Assembly (NCBI GenBank): GCA_030642325.1
Contig: DAOWNY010000082.1
Span: forward strand, 1-7,703
Source of the DNA: Deltaproteobacteria bacterium
GTDB lineage: Bacteria > Desulfobacterota > DAOWNY01
Direction of reading: 5' to 3'
Length of the DNA stretch: 7,703 nucleotides
Below, in pieces: positions 1 through 6,403 of this stretch (within the stretch, counting starts at the first letter, position 1; the number at the start of each line of letters is the position of its first letter). A program made the position numbers and the translations under genes. The notes under the pieces were generated by a model, which saw nothing but the letters and a program-made list of their open reading frames with translations, had not been told where the DNA came from and did no database searches.

Positions 1-1
1 A

Positions 2-184
2 GTGGGCCGGGATTTTTTGCGTCCCTTCTGCGTCAGCGCCCCTAATCCATGGAGTTTTACCCCCATGGATTGTCAAAGGAGAATGCCCCCCTTAAATGCA
101 TTCGTCTTTCATTAACTTTTAGCCAGGGATACTTAAAAGTTACGAGGTTCTCGCCAAACAGTTTCAAAAAATAACCCGGCCCAC
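2..184. repeat. inverted-repeat-bounded element with four internal hairpins
   Basis: GTGGGCCGGG (2-11) and CCCGGCCCAC (175-184) are perfect 10-base inverted repeats; the match stops exactly at base 1 versus base 185. Enclosed in order are four hairpins: AATCCATGG/CCATGGATT (44-52 with 63-71, 10-base loop); GAATGC/GCATTC (81-86 with 98-103, extendable by about 5 bp past a one-base bulge); TAACTTTTA/TAAAAGTTA (113-121 with 134-142); and CGAG/CTCG (143-146 with 150-153). This layout, an outer stem closing a ring of hairpins, fits a structured RNA or a miniature inverted-repeat element. I cannot assign a family, and any target-site duplication on the left would be outside the window. Confidence 0.5.
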
Positions 185-405
185 GGTTGGTGATAACAAT
201 AAATTTACGATTAAAAAACTTCTCTATTAGCAAGTTTCTTAACAATACCCATATAATTGAATAAAAATATCAGTCTTTGTATGATTTTTTTGCAGGACTT
301 TATCTTTTTTTGTTGTCAGTCTATTTCCTACATTATCAAACAATGGAGGTTACATCGGCTCCCTCGGGATATTTACAGGGGGCACCATACTTGTTTGTTT
401 AAACC
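185..405. other. non-coding stretch left of array A
   Basis: AT-rich sequence with a GC-richer patch around 345-385. Short open frames occur on both strands (36 codons on the minus strand through about 348-241, and 64 codons on the plus strand from 257). Neither has a ribosome binding site, recognisable motifs or coding-like composition. I see no gene here. Confidence 0.4.
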
Positions 406-440
406 GTTCACGGTTTTCAGTTCACTGTTCACGGTTTTTA
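406..440 (+). repeat. heptad-repeat array A
   Basis: Five consecutive 7-base units on the plus strand: GTTCACG, GTTTTCA, GTTCACT, GTTCACG, GTTTTTA. It begins just beyond the terminal stop codon of the four-helix-bundle pseudogene and faces array B in inverted orientation. Confidence 0.75.
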
Positions 441-449
441 TTCAATGAA

Positions 450-776
450 TTATATAAAGCTTGAATATTTTGATATTGCTTTTAAAGTCCCAAATGAGTT
501 TTTTGTATCCATATCAGAAAATATACCGACTTCTCGTGAAATAAATACTTGTGTTCTCAACTAAGCGACTCAAGCCTTTAACGATATAAAACCTTGGAAA
601 TTCGGAATACTATTTTTTTCACTTCCTTCGGCAATATTTGAGGGAATGGATATTTATGAACGAAGAATCTGATCTTTCACTTCATAATCACGGCAATCTC
701 TCAATAATTCATAAAGAAGGACTGCCGGCCTGCATGATTTTTTCCGGACTTCTGAATTTTTAAATGAAGAACTCAT
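450..776 (-). pseudogene. decayed four-helix-bundle protein (23S rRNA intervening-sequence protein type)
   Basis: Read from ATG at 776-774 in one frame to TAA at 452-450, this gives 108 codons interrupted by stops at codon 41 (TAA, 656-654), codon 69 (TGA, 572-570) and codon 72 (TAG, 563-561). The family pattern is clear: SSFKNSEVRKKSCRPAV, LLYELLRDCRDYEVKDQILRS, then after the first stop the diagnostic ISIPSNIAEGSEKNS, and after the third stop LRTQVFISREVG. Intact members (about 115-125 residues) are small four-helix bundles of poorly understood function, first seen inside 23S rRNA insertions and now found at many loci. The region around codons 62-72 also appears one codon short of the family. 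There is no frameshift, so decay by point mutation is recent. The gene sits neatly between heptad arrays A and B. Programmed readthrough of three stops is very unlikely. Confidence 0.82.
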
Positions 777-800
777 AAGTACATCTTGGACCCAGATTTT

Positions 801-828
801 TACCAACTGCAAACTGCAAACCGTGAAC
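801..828 (-). repeat. heptad-repeat array B
   Basis: On the minus strand the units are GTTCACG, GTTTGCA, GTTTGCA and GTTGGTA (828 down to 801). It lies between the end of the response regulator and the start of the decayed four-helix-bundle gene, and is in opposite orientation to array A at the other side of that pseudogene. Confidence 0.7.
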
Positions 829-846
829 GGATCCTTTTTTGTAAAA

Positions 847-1479
847 CTACTGCACCAAGAGGTTCTTTATTGCGTAATGAGTCAGTTCCGCATTGTTTTT
901 CATGCCCATTTTTTCCAGAAGGCGGGATCGGTAAGTGCTTATTGTTTTCGGACTTAGGAAGAATTCGTCCGCAATTTCACCGATCGTTTTTCCCGAAGCA
1001 ATTCTGCGCATCACTTCGTATTCACGGTCGGAAAGATTTCTATGAATAGGTGTCTCGGTGCCGGTCTTTAAATCCAAAACCAGTTTCTCAGCGAGCGAAG
1101 GAGTAATATATTGCTTTCCAAGTGCTACTCTGCGTATTGCACCTATCAATTCGTCCGGCGCGCTCTCCTTGGTCAAATACCCCGATGCACCCGCCTTTAA
1201 AACCCGTACCGCGTATTGCTCTTCAGGATACATGGTTAAAATAAGAACCGGGAGGTTGATTCCATCGCTTTTTAATTGCTTTAAAACATCCATCCCGCTT
1301 TTACCAGGCATGGAAATGTCAAGCAAGACAACATCGTAATTATTTTTATATATTTTTTTCAGCGCCTCAGAACCGTTATTGGCCTCACCGGTTACAAGCA
1401 TATCGGATGTCTCCCCCACGATCTGCTTCAGTCCCTCACGAATAATGGCGTGATCATCGGCGATAAGTATTTTAATCAT
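847..1479 (-). CDS. NarL/LuxR-family response regulator
   Basis: A 210-residue two-component regulator from the ATG at 1479. An upstream in-frame GTG at 1500 would add seven residues (MSGRGGI), but the family normally begins as here with MIKILIADDH. The receiver domain shows Asp8-Asp9, phospho-acceptor Asp54 (VVLLDISMPG), Thr82 (LILTMYPE) and Lys104 (YLTKE). After a short linker, the LuxR-type helix-turn-helix (about 148-206) begins LSDREYEVMRRIASGKTIGE; its recognition helix lies in SPKTISTYRSRLLEKMG. Phosphorylation by the adjacent HisKA_3 kinase should promote DNA binding. The gene follows the kinase by about 126 bp in the same direction and is probably co-transcribed, although the gap could hold its own promoter. 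Downstream there is no clear terminator, only heptad array B. Target genes are not evident. Confidence 0.95.
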   Translation of the reverse strand: MIKILIADDHAIIREGLKQIVGETSDMLVTGEANNGSEALKKIYKNNYDVVLLDISMPGKSGMDVLKQLKSDGINLPVLILTMYPEEQYAVRVLKAGASGYLTKESAPDELIGAIRRVALGKQYITPSLAEKLVLDLKTGTETPIHRNLSDREYEVMRRIASGKTIGEIADEFFLSPKTISTYRSRLLEKMGMKNNAELTHYAIKNLLVQ

Positions 1480-1482
1480 GAT

Positions 1483-1494
1483 CCCCCCCCTTCC
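1483..1494 (-). promoter_or_regulatory. G-run ribosome binding site of the response regulator
   Basis: The minus strand reads GGAAGGGGGGGG then ATC and the ATG at 1479. The purine tract is an SD-like site, and its run of eight G makes both strength and spacing sensitive to slippage. This site is why I choose the ATG at 1479 over a GTG at 1500. Confidence 0.55.
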
Positions 1495-1605
1495 GGACAC
1501 ATCTTTTCTACTAAATTATTAATTATGGCCGTCATTCCGGATGGATTATCCTCAATTCAGGCTCCCCCCTTACGGCAAGCAGTTGCGTATAATTTAAACC
1601 GATTC

Positions 1606-3528
1606 TTATCCACCTGCCGGGAGGCCCAACCTCTCAATGGAAGGAACCCGGTTAATCGGAATGCTCACCAGCACTGTAGTGCCCTGATACTGGATACCAC
1701 TGATGCTGACCTCCCCCCCCCACTGATACACCCGTTCCTTAATTCCAATCAGACCAAATGATTGTGGGTTGTAAATCTGCTTTTCGGTGATTCCTTTTCC
1801 ATTATCGGTAACCTTCAGCACTAAATTTCCAACCTCCTCTTTCAGACTCACTCCCACCATCGTGGCGTTCGCATGGCGGGCAATATTGGTAAGGGTTTCC
1901 TGAAAGATTCGAAAAATTGTGGTAGCCCGATCTTTATCCACTATTATTTCATCAGATTCCAGGTTCACTTCAAAAGTAATTTCCCCTCGCTTTTGAAACT
2001 CTTCTATCTGCCACTCAATTGCTGCCACAAGGCCCAGATCATCCAGTAACCCCGGCCTAAGTTCCGCGGATATCCTTTTTACAGTATGAATAGTTGTGTT
2101 GATGAGTTTCAACATGGATTCTACCTTCTCCGACAGGATATTTTCCTCCAGGGAAACCCTTTTCGACAGCCACGATAAATCCATCTTCAAAACCGTTAAT
2201 ACCTGCCCCAATTCATCGTGAATCTCGCGGGCGATGTTGGATCTTTCTTCTTCCCTCACGGACTGTAAATGGGCGGCAAGACTTCGTAATTGTCTACTTG
2301 ATCGCCTTAACTCCATTTCCGCCCGTTTTCGGTCGGTGATGTCTCGAAAAGTGCTTTGCCAATATTTACTGTTGCCGATCACTAATTCATTTCCAAGTAT
2401 TTCAAGTTCCCTGATCGTCCCGTTTTTGCGAATCACCTTGCATTCATATCGTGAGAGTACGGATTTATTACTATCCCACTCCTTCAACCTCTCTTCCATC
2501 GCCTCCCGGGATTCCAATGCCAAATGGTCCAAAATAGGAACATTGACGAACTCCTCTAAGGTTGCGTACCCAAAGATATCAAGCAGGGCCTGATTGGCGT
2601 CAACTACCTGATTCCCCTTTGATGTCCCGATGCCTTCAATGGAATTGTCAAAAAGATTTCGATATTTTCTTTCACTCTCTCGAAGCGCCTTCTCAGCCTG
2701 TTTGTGCTCGGTGATGTCTCGAAAAGTGCTTTGCCGGTACTTAAGATTATCTATTACTATTTCCTTTGCTGATATTTCAAGTTCCCTGATCGTCCCGTTT
2801 TTGCGAATCACCTTGCATTCATATCGTGAGGGTACGAATTTATTACTACTCCACCCCTTCAACCTCTCTTCCATCGCCTCCCGGGATTCCAATGCCAAAT
2901 GGTCCAAAATAGGAACATTGACGAACTCCTCTAAGGTTGCGTACCCAAAGATATCAAGCAGGGCCTGATTGGCGTCAATCGTTTGACTTCCCCTGGAAAC
3001 CGTAATACCTTCAATGGAATTGTCAAAAAGATTTCGATATTTTCTTTCACTCTCTCGAAGCGCTTTCTCAGCCTGCTTATAGGCAGTGATATCCTGGAAA
3101 ATGCAGTGCGCCTGCTTAAACTTAGCCCCATTGTCATATTCGACTCTGCCGTTAAATATTGCTACTACGATGGAGCCGTCCTTTCGCAGCACTTCAAGCT
3201 CCGTTTCCTGAATCTCTCCCGCCGCCTTGAAAAGAAAAAAAAGATGCTCGAAATAACCGGCATGTTCGGGAATCAGAAAATCACCAAACCACCGACCCAA
3301 AACTTCATCATGCTGGTAGCCGAGTTTCTCAATCCATACTGAATTTACATCGATTAAATACCCATTCTCATCCAGAGACTGATAAGGAATAGGGAATATT
3401 TCATAATACGACCAGTGACGAACTTCCCCGTCCGGTAATGCTGTCTTTTTCAACTTTTTCTTTTTAACACCTGGTTCAGCAATATATTTTTTAATGTTGC
3501 CGCTTTCTTGATTAGTTGGTCTTTTCAT
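1606..3528 (-). CDS. PAS-PAS-PAS sensor histidine kinase (HisKA_3 type)
   Basis: A 640-residue cytoplasmic sensor kinase with no signal peptide or membrane segment. A basic N-terminus (KKKKLKK, 22-28) precedes PAS1 (about 42-150, ending in FQDIT), PAS2 (about 162-276, ending FRDIT) and PAS3 (about 287-401, ending FRDIT), joined by ALRESERKYR linkers. The HisKA_3 dimerisation domain holds EEERSNIAREIHDELGQ, with His437 as the predicted phosphorylated residue. The HATPase domain shows an N box (FRIFQETLTNIARHAN, Asn548), a G1 box (DNGKGI, 575-580) and a G2 box (FGLIGIKERV, 591-600). This is the NarX/DegS/UhpB kinase class, which normally phosphorylates NarL-type regulators; one lies immediately downstream. 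PAS2 and PAS3 are a recent tandem duplication. A run of nine G (codons 603-606) follows the G2 box. A redox, haem or small-molecule signal is possible, but no binding residue identifies it. Confidence 0.93.
   Translation of the reverse strand: MKRPTNQESGNIKKYIAEPGVKKKKLKKTALPDGEVRHWSYYEIFPIPYQSLDENGYLIDVNSVWIEKLGYQHDEVLGRWFGDFLIPEHAGYFEHLFFLFKAAGEIQETELEVLRKDGSIVVAIFNGRVEYDNGAKFKQAHCIFQDITAYKQAEKALRESERKYRNLFDNSIEGITVSRGSQTIDANQALLDIFGYATLEEFVNVPILDHLALESREAMEERLKGWSSNKFVPSRYECKVIRKNGTIRELEISAKEIVIDNLKYRQSTFRDITEHKQAEKALRESERKYRNLFDNSIEGIGTSKGNQVVDANQALLDIFGYATLEEFVNVPILDHLALESREAMEERLKEWDSNKSVLSRYECKVIRKNGTIRELEILGNELVIGNSKYWQSTFRDITDRKRAEMELRRSSRQLRSLAAHLQSVREEERSNIAREIHDELGQVLTVLKMDLSWLSKRVSLEENILSEKVESMLKLINTTIHTVKRISAELRPGLLDDLGLVAAIEWQIEEFQKRGEITFEVNLESDEIIVDKDRATTIFRIFQETLTNIARHANATMVGVSLKEEVGNLVLKVTDNGKGITEKQIYNPQSFGLIGIKERVYQWGGEVSISGIQYQGTTVLVSIPINRVPSIERLGLPAGG
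1713..1721 (-). other. run of nine G inside the kinase gene
   Basis: The coding strand reads TGG GGG GGG GAG (Trp603-Gly-Gly-Glu606), giving nine consecutive G just after the G2 ATP-binding box. Loss or gain of one G would shift the frame and replace the last 34-odd residues, including the final strands of the ATPase fold. The frame is intact as written. Confidence 0.8.
2333..2700 (-). repeat. PAS module tandem duplication, copy encoding PAS3 (period 375 bp)
   Basis: This copy matches 2708-3075 at a constant offset of 375 bp. Perfectly identical blocks are 2333-2360 (28 bp), 2398-2455 (58 bp), 2481-2603 (123 bp) and 2633-2688 (56 bp). Between them are short, strongly diverged blocks: 2361-2397, 2456-2480 and 2604-2632. 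The duplication covers one PAS domain plus its linker and keeps frame (125 codons). Confidence 0.9.
2708..3075 (-). repeat. PAS module tandem duplication, copy encoding PAS2
   Basis: Second member of the 375-bp in-frame duplication, with identical blocks at 2708-2735, 2773-2830, 2856-2978 and 3008-3063. At protein level both copies share long stretches such as ANQALLDIFGYATLEEF and YECKVIRKNGTIRELEI. They differ at TVSRGSQTID versus GTSKGNQVVD and in the last strands before FRDIT. Confidence 0.9.
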
Positions 3529-3814
3529 CTCGGTTCCTTGTTCTTTTAAAAGGTTCCTCCTGGTGTTGTTGAGCGCATTTTAACGTGTGATCCAAGATTA
3601 AGATTTAATCCGGTAATGATAATTTGTTGTGCTGTGAGGTGTGGTTGTAAAAAATTGCAGACCATTTTGTTTCGGAAGTTCTTAAGTAACTCAGGTAAAA
3701 TAAACTGAAGGCCGAAGGCTGAGGAATAAAAACGGCTGGTAAGGGTTAAACCATAGCCTGGAACGGTAATTTAAAATATTATAATTGATCAACTGGAGAG
3801 ACGCCATATATTTA
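3529..3814. other. intergenic spacer between the TPR gene and the sensor kinase
   Basis: No coding frame is convincing in these 286 bases. A perfect -10-like TATAAT occurs on the minus strand (3783-3778) but lacks a good -35 at 17 bases (TGGCGT). Closer to the kinase there is a perfect short dyad (separate entry), and AAGGA (3539-3535) six bases before the kinase ATG serves as its ribosome binding site. No strong hairpin plus T-run follows the TPR gene, so read-through into the kinase gene cannot be excluded. Confidence 0.5.
3596..3610. promoter_or_regulatory. 6-3-6 dyad, possible operator upstream of the kinase
   Basis: GATTAA-GAT-TTAATC is a perfect inverted repeat with 6-base arms and a 3-base centre. 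It lies 68-82 bp upstream of the kinase start, in the only non-coding stretch ahead of the two-component genes. A site this short can arise by chance in AT-rich DNA. It could be an operator, possibly for the partner NarL-type regulator, but nothing in the sequence proves that. Confidence 0.25.
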
Positions 3815-5524
3815 TTAATTTATCGAACCCTCGATACTGTCAATCTTTTTGATCAGCTCTCTTTTTTCGCCATCAAGTTTAAGCGCCTTTTTATAAAGTT
3901 CCAATGCCTTTTTTTTCGCTCCTTTTTTAAGGTATGCATCTCCCAGATGTTCCATTAATATCGCATCGTTTGGCACGAGTTTTATCGCTTTTTCCAGCAC
4001 CATGATCGCCTTATCAAAAAGATTTTTTTTATAATAGATCCATCCCAGGCTATCGGTAATATACCCATCCTCCGGCTTCAGCTCTAACGCCCTTAACACC
4101 ATCTCCTCCGCCTCATCCAGTCGCATCCCCTTATCCGCAAATGTATAACCCAGGTAATTGAGAGCAAGGGCATTTTCCGGATCAAAACTTAACACCTTTT
4201 CCATCTGCCGGATACTTTTTTCAAGTTCACCGGCTTTATCGTAAAGTATTCCCAATGCAAAGTTGGTTTTTATATCTGTATAATCCAGCATTAATGCGTC
4301 TTTCAATGTTTCGATGGCTTCCCCGTATCTCTCCGCTTCCTCCAGCAAGGAGGCTTTAAAACTATAGAGGCTCAAATTTTTATTGTCCATCTCGATTGCC
4401 TTATTGATCGAAACAATTGCTTTATCACTTTCCCCCGTCATATCGTAGATATAACTTAACCGGATTCGGGAATCACCATAAAAATCAGAACTTACAGGAA
4501 CCTGTTCGTATTCCCTGGTTGCCGAGTTAATGTCCCCCTTCTGTTCATAGGCAGTAGCCAAAAAATATCTCACCCTATAAATCTCAGGATCATCATCAAG
4601 AACGAGATTAAATTCTTCAATTGCCCCCGCAAAATTTTTTTTCTCAAGATATATCAAGCCAAGTTTGGTCTTAACCAGCATGTTATGGGGATTAAGCTTT
4701 TTTGCTTTTAAAAACCAGGAAAGAGCTTGATCAATTCGCCTTTTTTTAATGTTAATTTGCCCCAACTTGATACAACCGCGAAAATTTTTTGGGTTCAGTT
4801 CAATGATTTTTTGATAATTTTGAATTGCTTTTTCATCCTCTCCTTTTAATTCATAGACCAACCCCAGGTCAAAGAGGATATATGTTAAGTCGGGGTCGAT
4901 TTCTATCGCCCTCTTGTAATTTGCAACTGCCTTTGTCAGCAAGTTCATCTCTGTATAAATTTTTCCCAAGTAATAGTGGGCCATCGCCGAATTAGGTTCT
5001 AACTCCTGATAATGCCTGAATATATCTTCCGCCATTCTAAAATTGTTATTTTGGATATGGATAATACCGAGAAGAAAGTTGGCATCTTTATTCTTTGGAT
5101 CAATCTTGAGGATAGCCTGGTACTTTTCGATAGCGGCCTCGTTATTATTGAGACTGGAATATATCTTACCCAAAAGAAGCTGAGCAGGAATATAATTCTG
5201 ATCAATACTGAGGGCATTATCACACTCATTGATTGCCTTCATAAAAGAACCGGTTCTTAGATAAAGGCCGGCTAACTCGACATACAGGAAGGAGGGGTAT
5301 TTATCAGTATCTATGGCAAGTGCATATTCCCTGACTGCCCCTTCGATGTTCCCCTGAAGTTCCATGTATTGCGCAGCACAATAATGGTACCCGGACGTTT
5401 CCATCGGATCCCCTTCAAGCTCGGAAAAATATGCCAGGTTGGTATCCGATGGGGGAACAAAGGAAGAAGAGGAAACACAACCGGAGAAAAAAAGAAAAAA
5501 AGTAAGTATTTGTAGCGTTTTCAT
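3815..5524 (-). CDS. TPR-repeat lipoprotein
   Basis: A 569-residue protein with a short hydrophobic signal peptide and a lipobox ending FFSGC, making Cys16 the likely lipidated residue. It should be exported and anchored in a membrane facing the periplasm. After a short Ser/Pro linker, residues 44-553 are about fifteen tetratricopeptide repeats of 34 residues, each with the usual Gly/Ala/Tyr and final Pro pattern (for example LGKIY, AIEIDPD, LGLVYELKGED, KAIQNYQKIIELNP). TPR solenoids bind partner proteins and have no catalytic residues. The C-terminal part (ALNYLGYTFADKG, then ITDSLGWIYYKK and EHLGDAYLKKG) recalls a widespread proteobacterial TPR lipoprotein family of unsettled function. The ATG overlaps the rpe stop as ATGA, implying translational coupling, although no functional link to rpe is evident. 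Partner and role are unknown; an envelope scaffold is the best inference. Confidence 0.9.
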   Translation of the reverse strand: MKTLQILTFFLFFSGCVSSSSFVPPSDTNLAYFSELEGDPMETSGYHYCAAQYMELQGNIEGAVREYALAIDTDKYPSFLYVELAGLYLRTGSFMKAINECDNALSIDQNYIPAQLLLGKIYSSLNNNEAAIEKYQAILKIDPKNKDANFLLGIIHIQNNNFRMAEDIFRHYQELEPNSAMAHYYLGKIYTEMNLLTKAVANYKRAIEIDPDLTYILFDLGLVYELKGEDEKAIQNYQKIIELNPKNFRGCIKLGQINIKKRRIDQALSWFLKAKKLNPHNMLVKTKLGLIYLEKKNFAGAIEEFNLVLDDDPEIYRVRYFLATAYEQKGDINSATREYEQVPVSSDFYGDSRIRLSYIYDMTGESDKAIVSINKAIEMDNKNLSLYSFKASLLEEAERYGEAIETLKDALMLDYTDIKTNFALGILYDKAGELEKSIRQMEKVLSFDPENALALNYLGYTFADKGMRLDEAEEMVLRALELKPEDGYITDSLGWIYYKKNLFDKAIMVLEKAIKLVPNDAILMEHLGDAYLKKGAKKKALELYKKALKLDGEKRELIKKIDSIEGSIN

Positions 5525-6177
5525 TGTATAAACTCTTTTTTCATCCTTTGAATTGTCTTTTGATAGTTTTCGCTGTGAAAGATGGCGGAACCGGCCACAA
5601 AAATATCGGCCCCTGCCCGGGAAACACGGGAAATATTTTCAACCTTGATCCCCCCATCCACTTCGATTAAGATGTCAAGATTCTTTTCCTCAATCAATTT
5701 TTTGAGTGCACTGATTTTGGGCAACATTTCTTCAATAAACGTTTGGCCCCCAAAACCGGGGTTAACCGTCATGATTACTATAAAATCAACAAATTCAAGC
5801 AAATAATCGAGGCAGGTAAGACTGGTGGAAGGATTTAGCGCAATTCCGGTCATCACACCCCTTTTCTTCATTTGCTGAATCATTCTGTGCAAGTGAAAAG
5901 ATGCCTCGGCATGAACGGTTATCATCTTACTTCCCGCCCTGATAAAATCATCCAGATAGCGCATGGGTTCTGATATCATAAGATGGACGTCAAGGGGGAG
6001 GGTAGTAATTTTGGCAATTGATTCCACCACCGGCGAACCAATAGTAATGTTAGGGACGAAATGACCATCCATCACATCAATATGGAGTAAATCCGCTCCT
6101 CCTCCTTCAGCCATTCTAATCTCTTCTTCCAATCTGGCAAAATTAGCAGATAAAATGGATGGGGCTATTTTTTTCAT
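5521..6177 (-). CDS. rpe: ribulose-phosphate 3-epimerase
   Basis: A cytoplasmic TIM-barrel enzyme that interconverts D-ribulose 5-phosphate and D-xylulose 5-phosphate in the pentose phosphate and Calvin pathways. The 218-residue length is normal. Visible family motifs in order are PSILSANF (6-13), HIDVMDGHFVPN (32-43), LDVHLM (62-67), HAEA (89-92), ALNPST (113-118), MTVNPGFGGQ (136-145), EVDGGI (172-177) and VAGSAIF (194-200). The expected metal ligands His32, Asp34, His65 and Asp174 are present, with Asp34 and Asp174 as the acid/base pair and the NPGFGG and DGG loops binding phosphate. The ATG at 6177 is preceded only by a weak GGA. The gene ends in a four-base ATGA overlap with the TPR lipoprotein gene, so the two share a transcript. 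Upstream lie heptad arrays rather than a clear promoter. Confidence 0.97.
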   Translation of the reverse strand: MKKIAPSILSANFARLEEEIRMAEGGGADLLHIDVMDGHFVPNITIGSPVVESIAKITTLPLDVHLMISEPMRYLDDFIRAGSKMITVHAEASFHLHRMIQQMKKRGVMTGIALNPSTSLTCLDYLLEFVDFIVIMTVNPGFGGQTFIEEMLPKISALKKLIEEKNLDILIEVDGGIKVENISRVSRAGADIFVAGSAIFHSENYQKTIQRMKKEFIQ

Positions 6178-6219
6178 TTGGGTCCAATCCCGGTTTAAGA
6201 TGTATCACGTTAAGTATCC

Positions 6220-6254
6220 GTTCAAAGTTCACGGTTCACAGTTGACGGTTGATT
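6220..6254 (+). repeat. heptad-repeat array C between rpe and fmt
   Basis: Five consecutive 7-base units read GTTCAAA, GTTCACG, GTTCACA, GTTGACG, GTTGATT on the plus strand. They share the consensus GTTYRCR with three other arrays in the window. The array begins 43 bp upstream of the rpe start and faces array D, about 150 bp away, in the opposite orientation. The stretch between them (6255-6403) is AT-rich and shows no coding frame I can defend. Confidence 0.75.
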
Positions 6255-6403
6255 GAAACATATTGGCGAAAAGCCCTGATGCTAACTGAGAACTAAAGTT
6301 TATATTGCATGTGAATTTAAAATATTTTCTGAAAAAATTCCAAAAACTGATTCAAAGGTTTAAGTTTCTGATTAAAATGCTTTAGGCGCTGCATAATTCA
6401 ATA

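Noticed and set aside
57..245. 62-codon minus-strand frame inside and beside the hairpin-rich element
   Set aside because: It starts at a TTG without a ribosome binding site, passes through all the inverted repeats of the element, and shows no motif. The frame is better explained as chance within structured DNA.
406..440. Heptad arrays as a CRISPR array
   Set aside because: The units are 7 bases with no spacers between them, and there are no cas genes.
257..448. 63-codon plus-strand frame
   Set aside because: It runs into heptad array A, is rich in Phe/Cys/Ile from T-rich DNA, and has no ribosome binding site or recognisable feature.
2604..2632. Diverged patch between identical PAS blocks as a diversity-generating retroelement variable region
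   Set aside because: The differences include silent changes and are not restricted to adenine positions. No reverse transcriptase or template repeat is present in the window.
2234..2968. Two similar plus-strand frames of 119 and 112 codons that look like a repeated gene
   Set aside because: They are antisense shadows of the duplicated PAS modules. Their similarity comes from the 375-bp duplication in the kinase gene.
3778..3783. Perfect TATAAT upstream of the kinase as a firm promoter
   Set aside because: No acceptable -35 at the right spacing, no extended -10, and the local sequence is so AT-rich that a chance match is likely. Mentioned only in the spacer entry.
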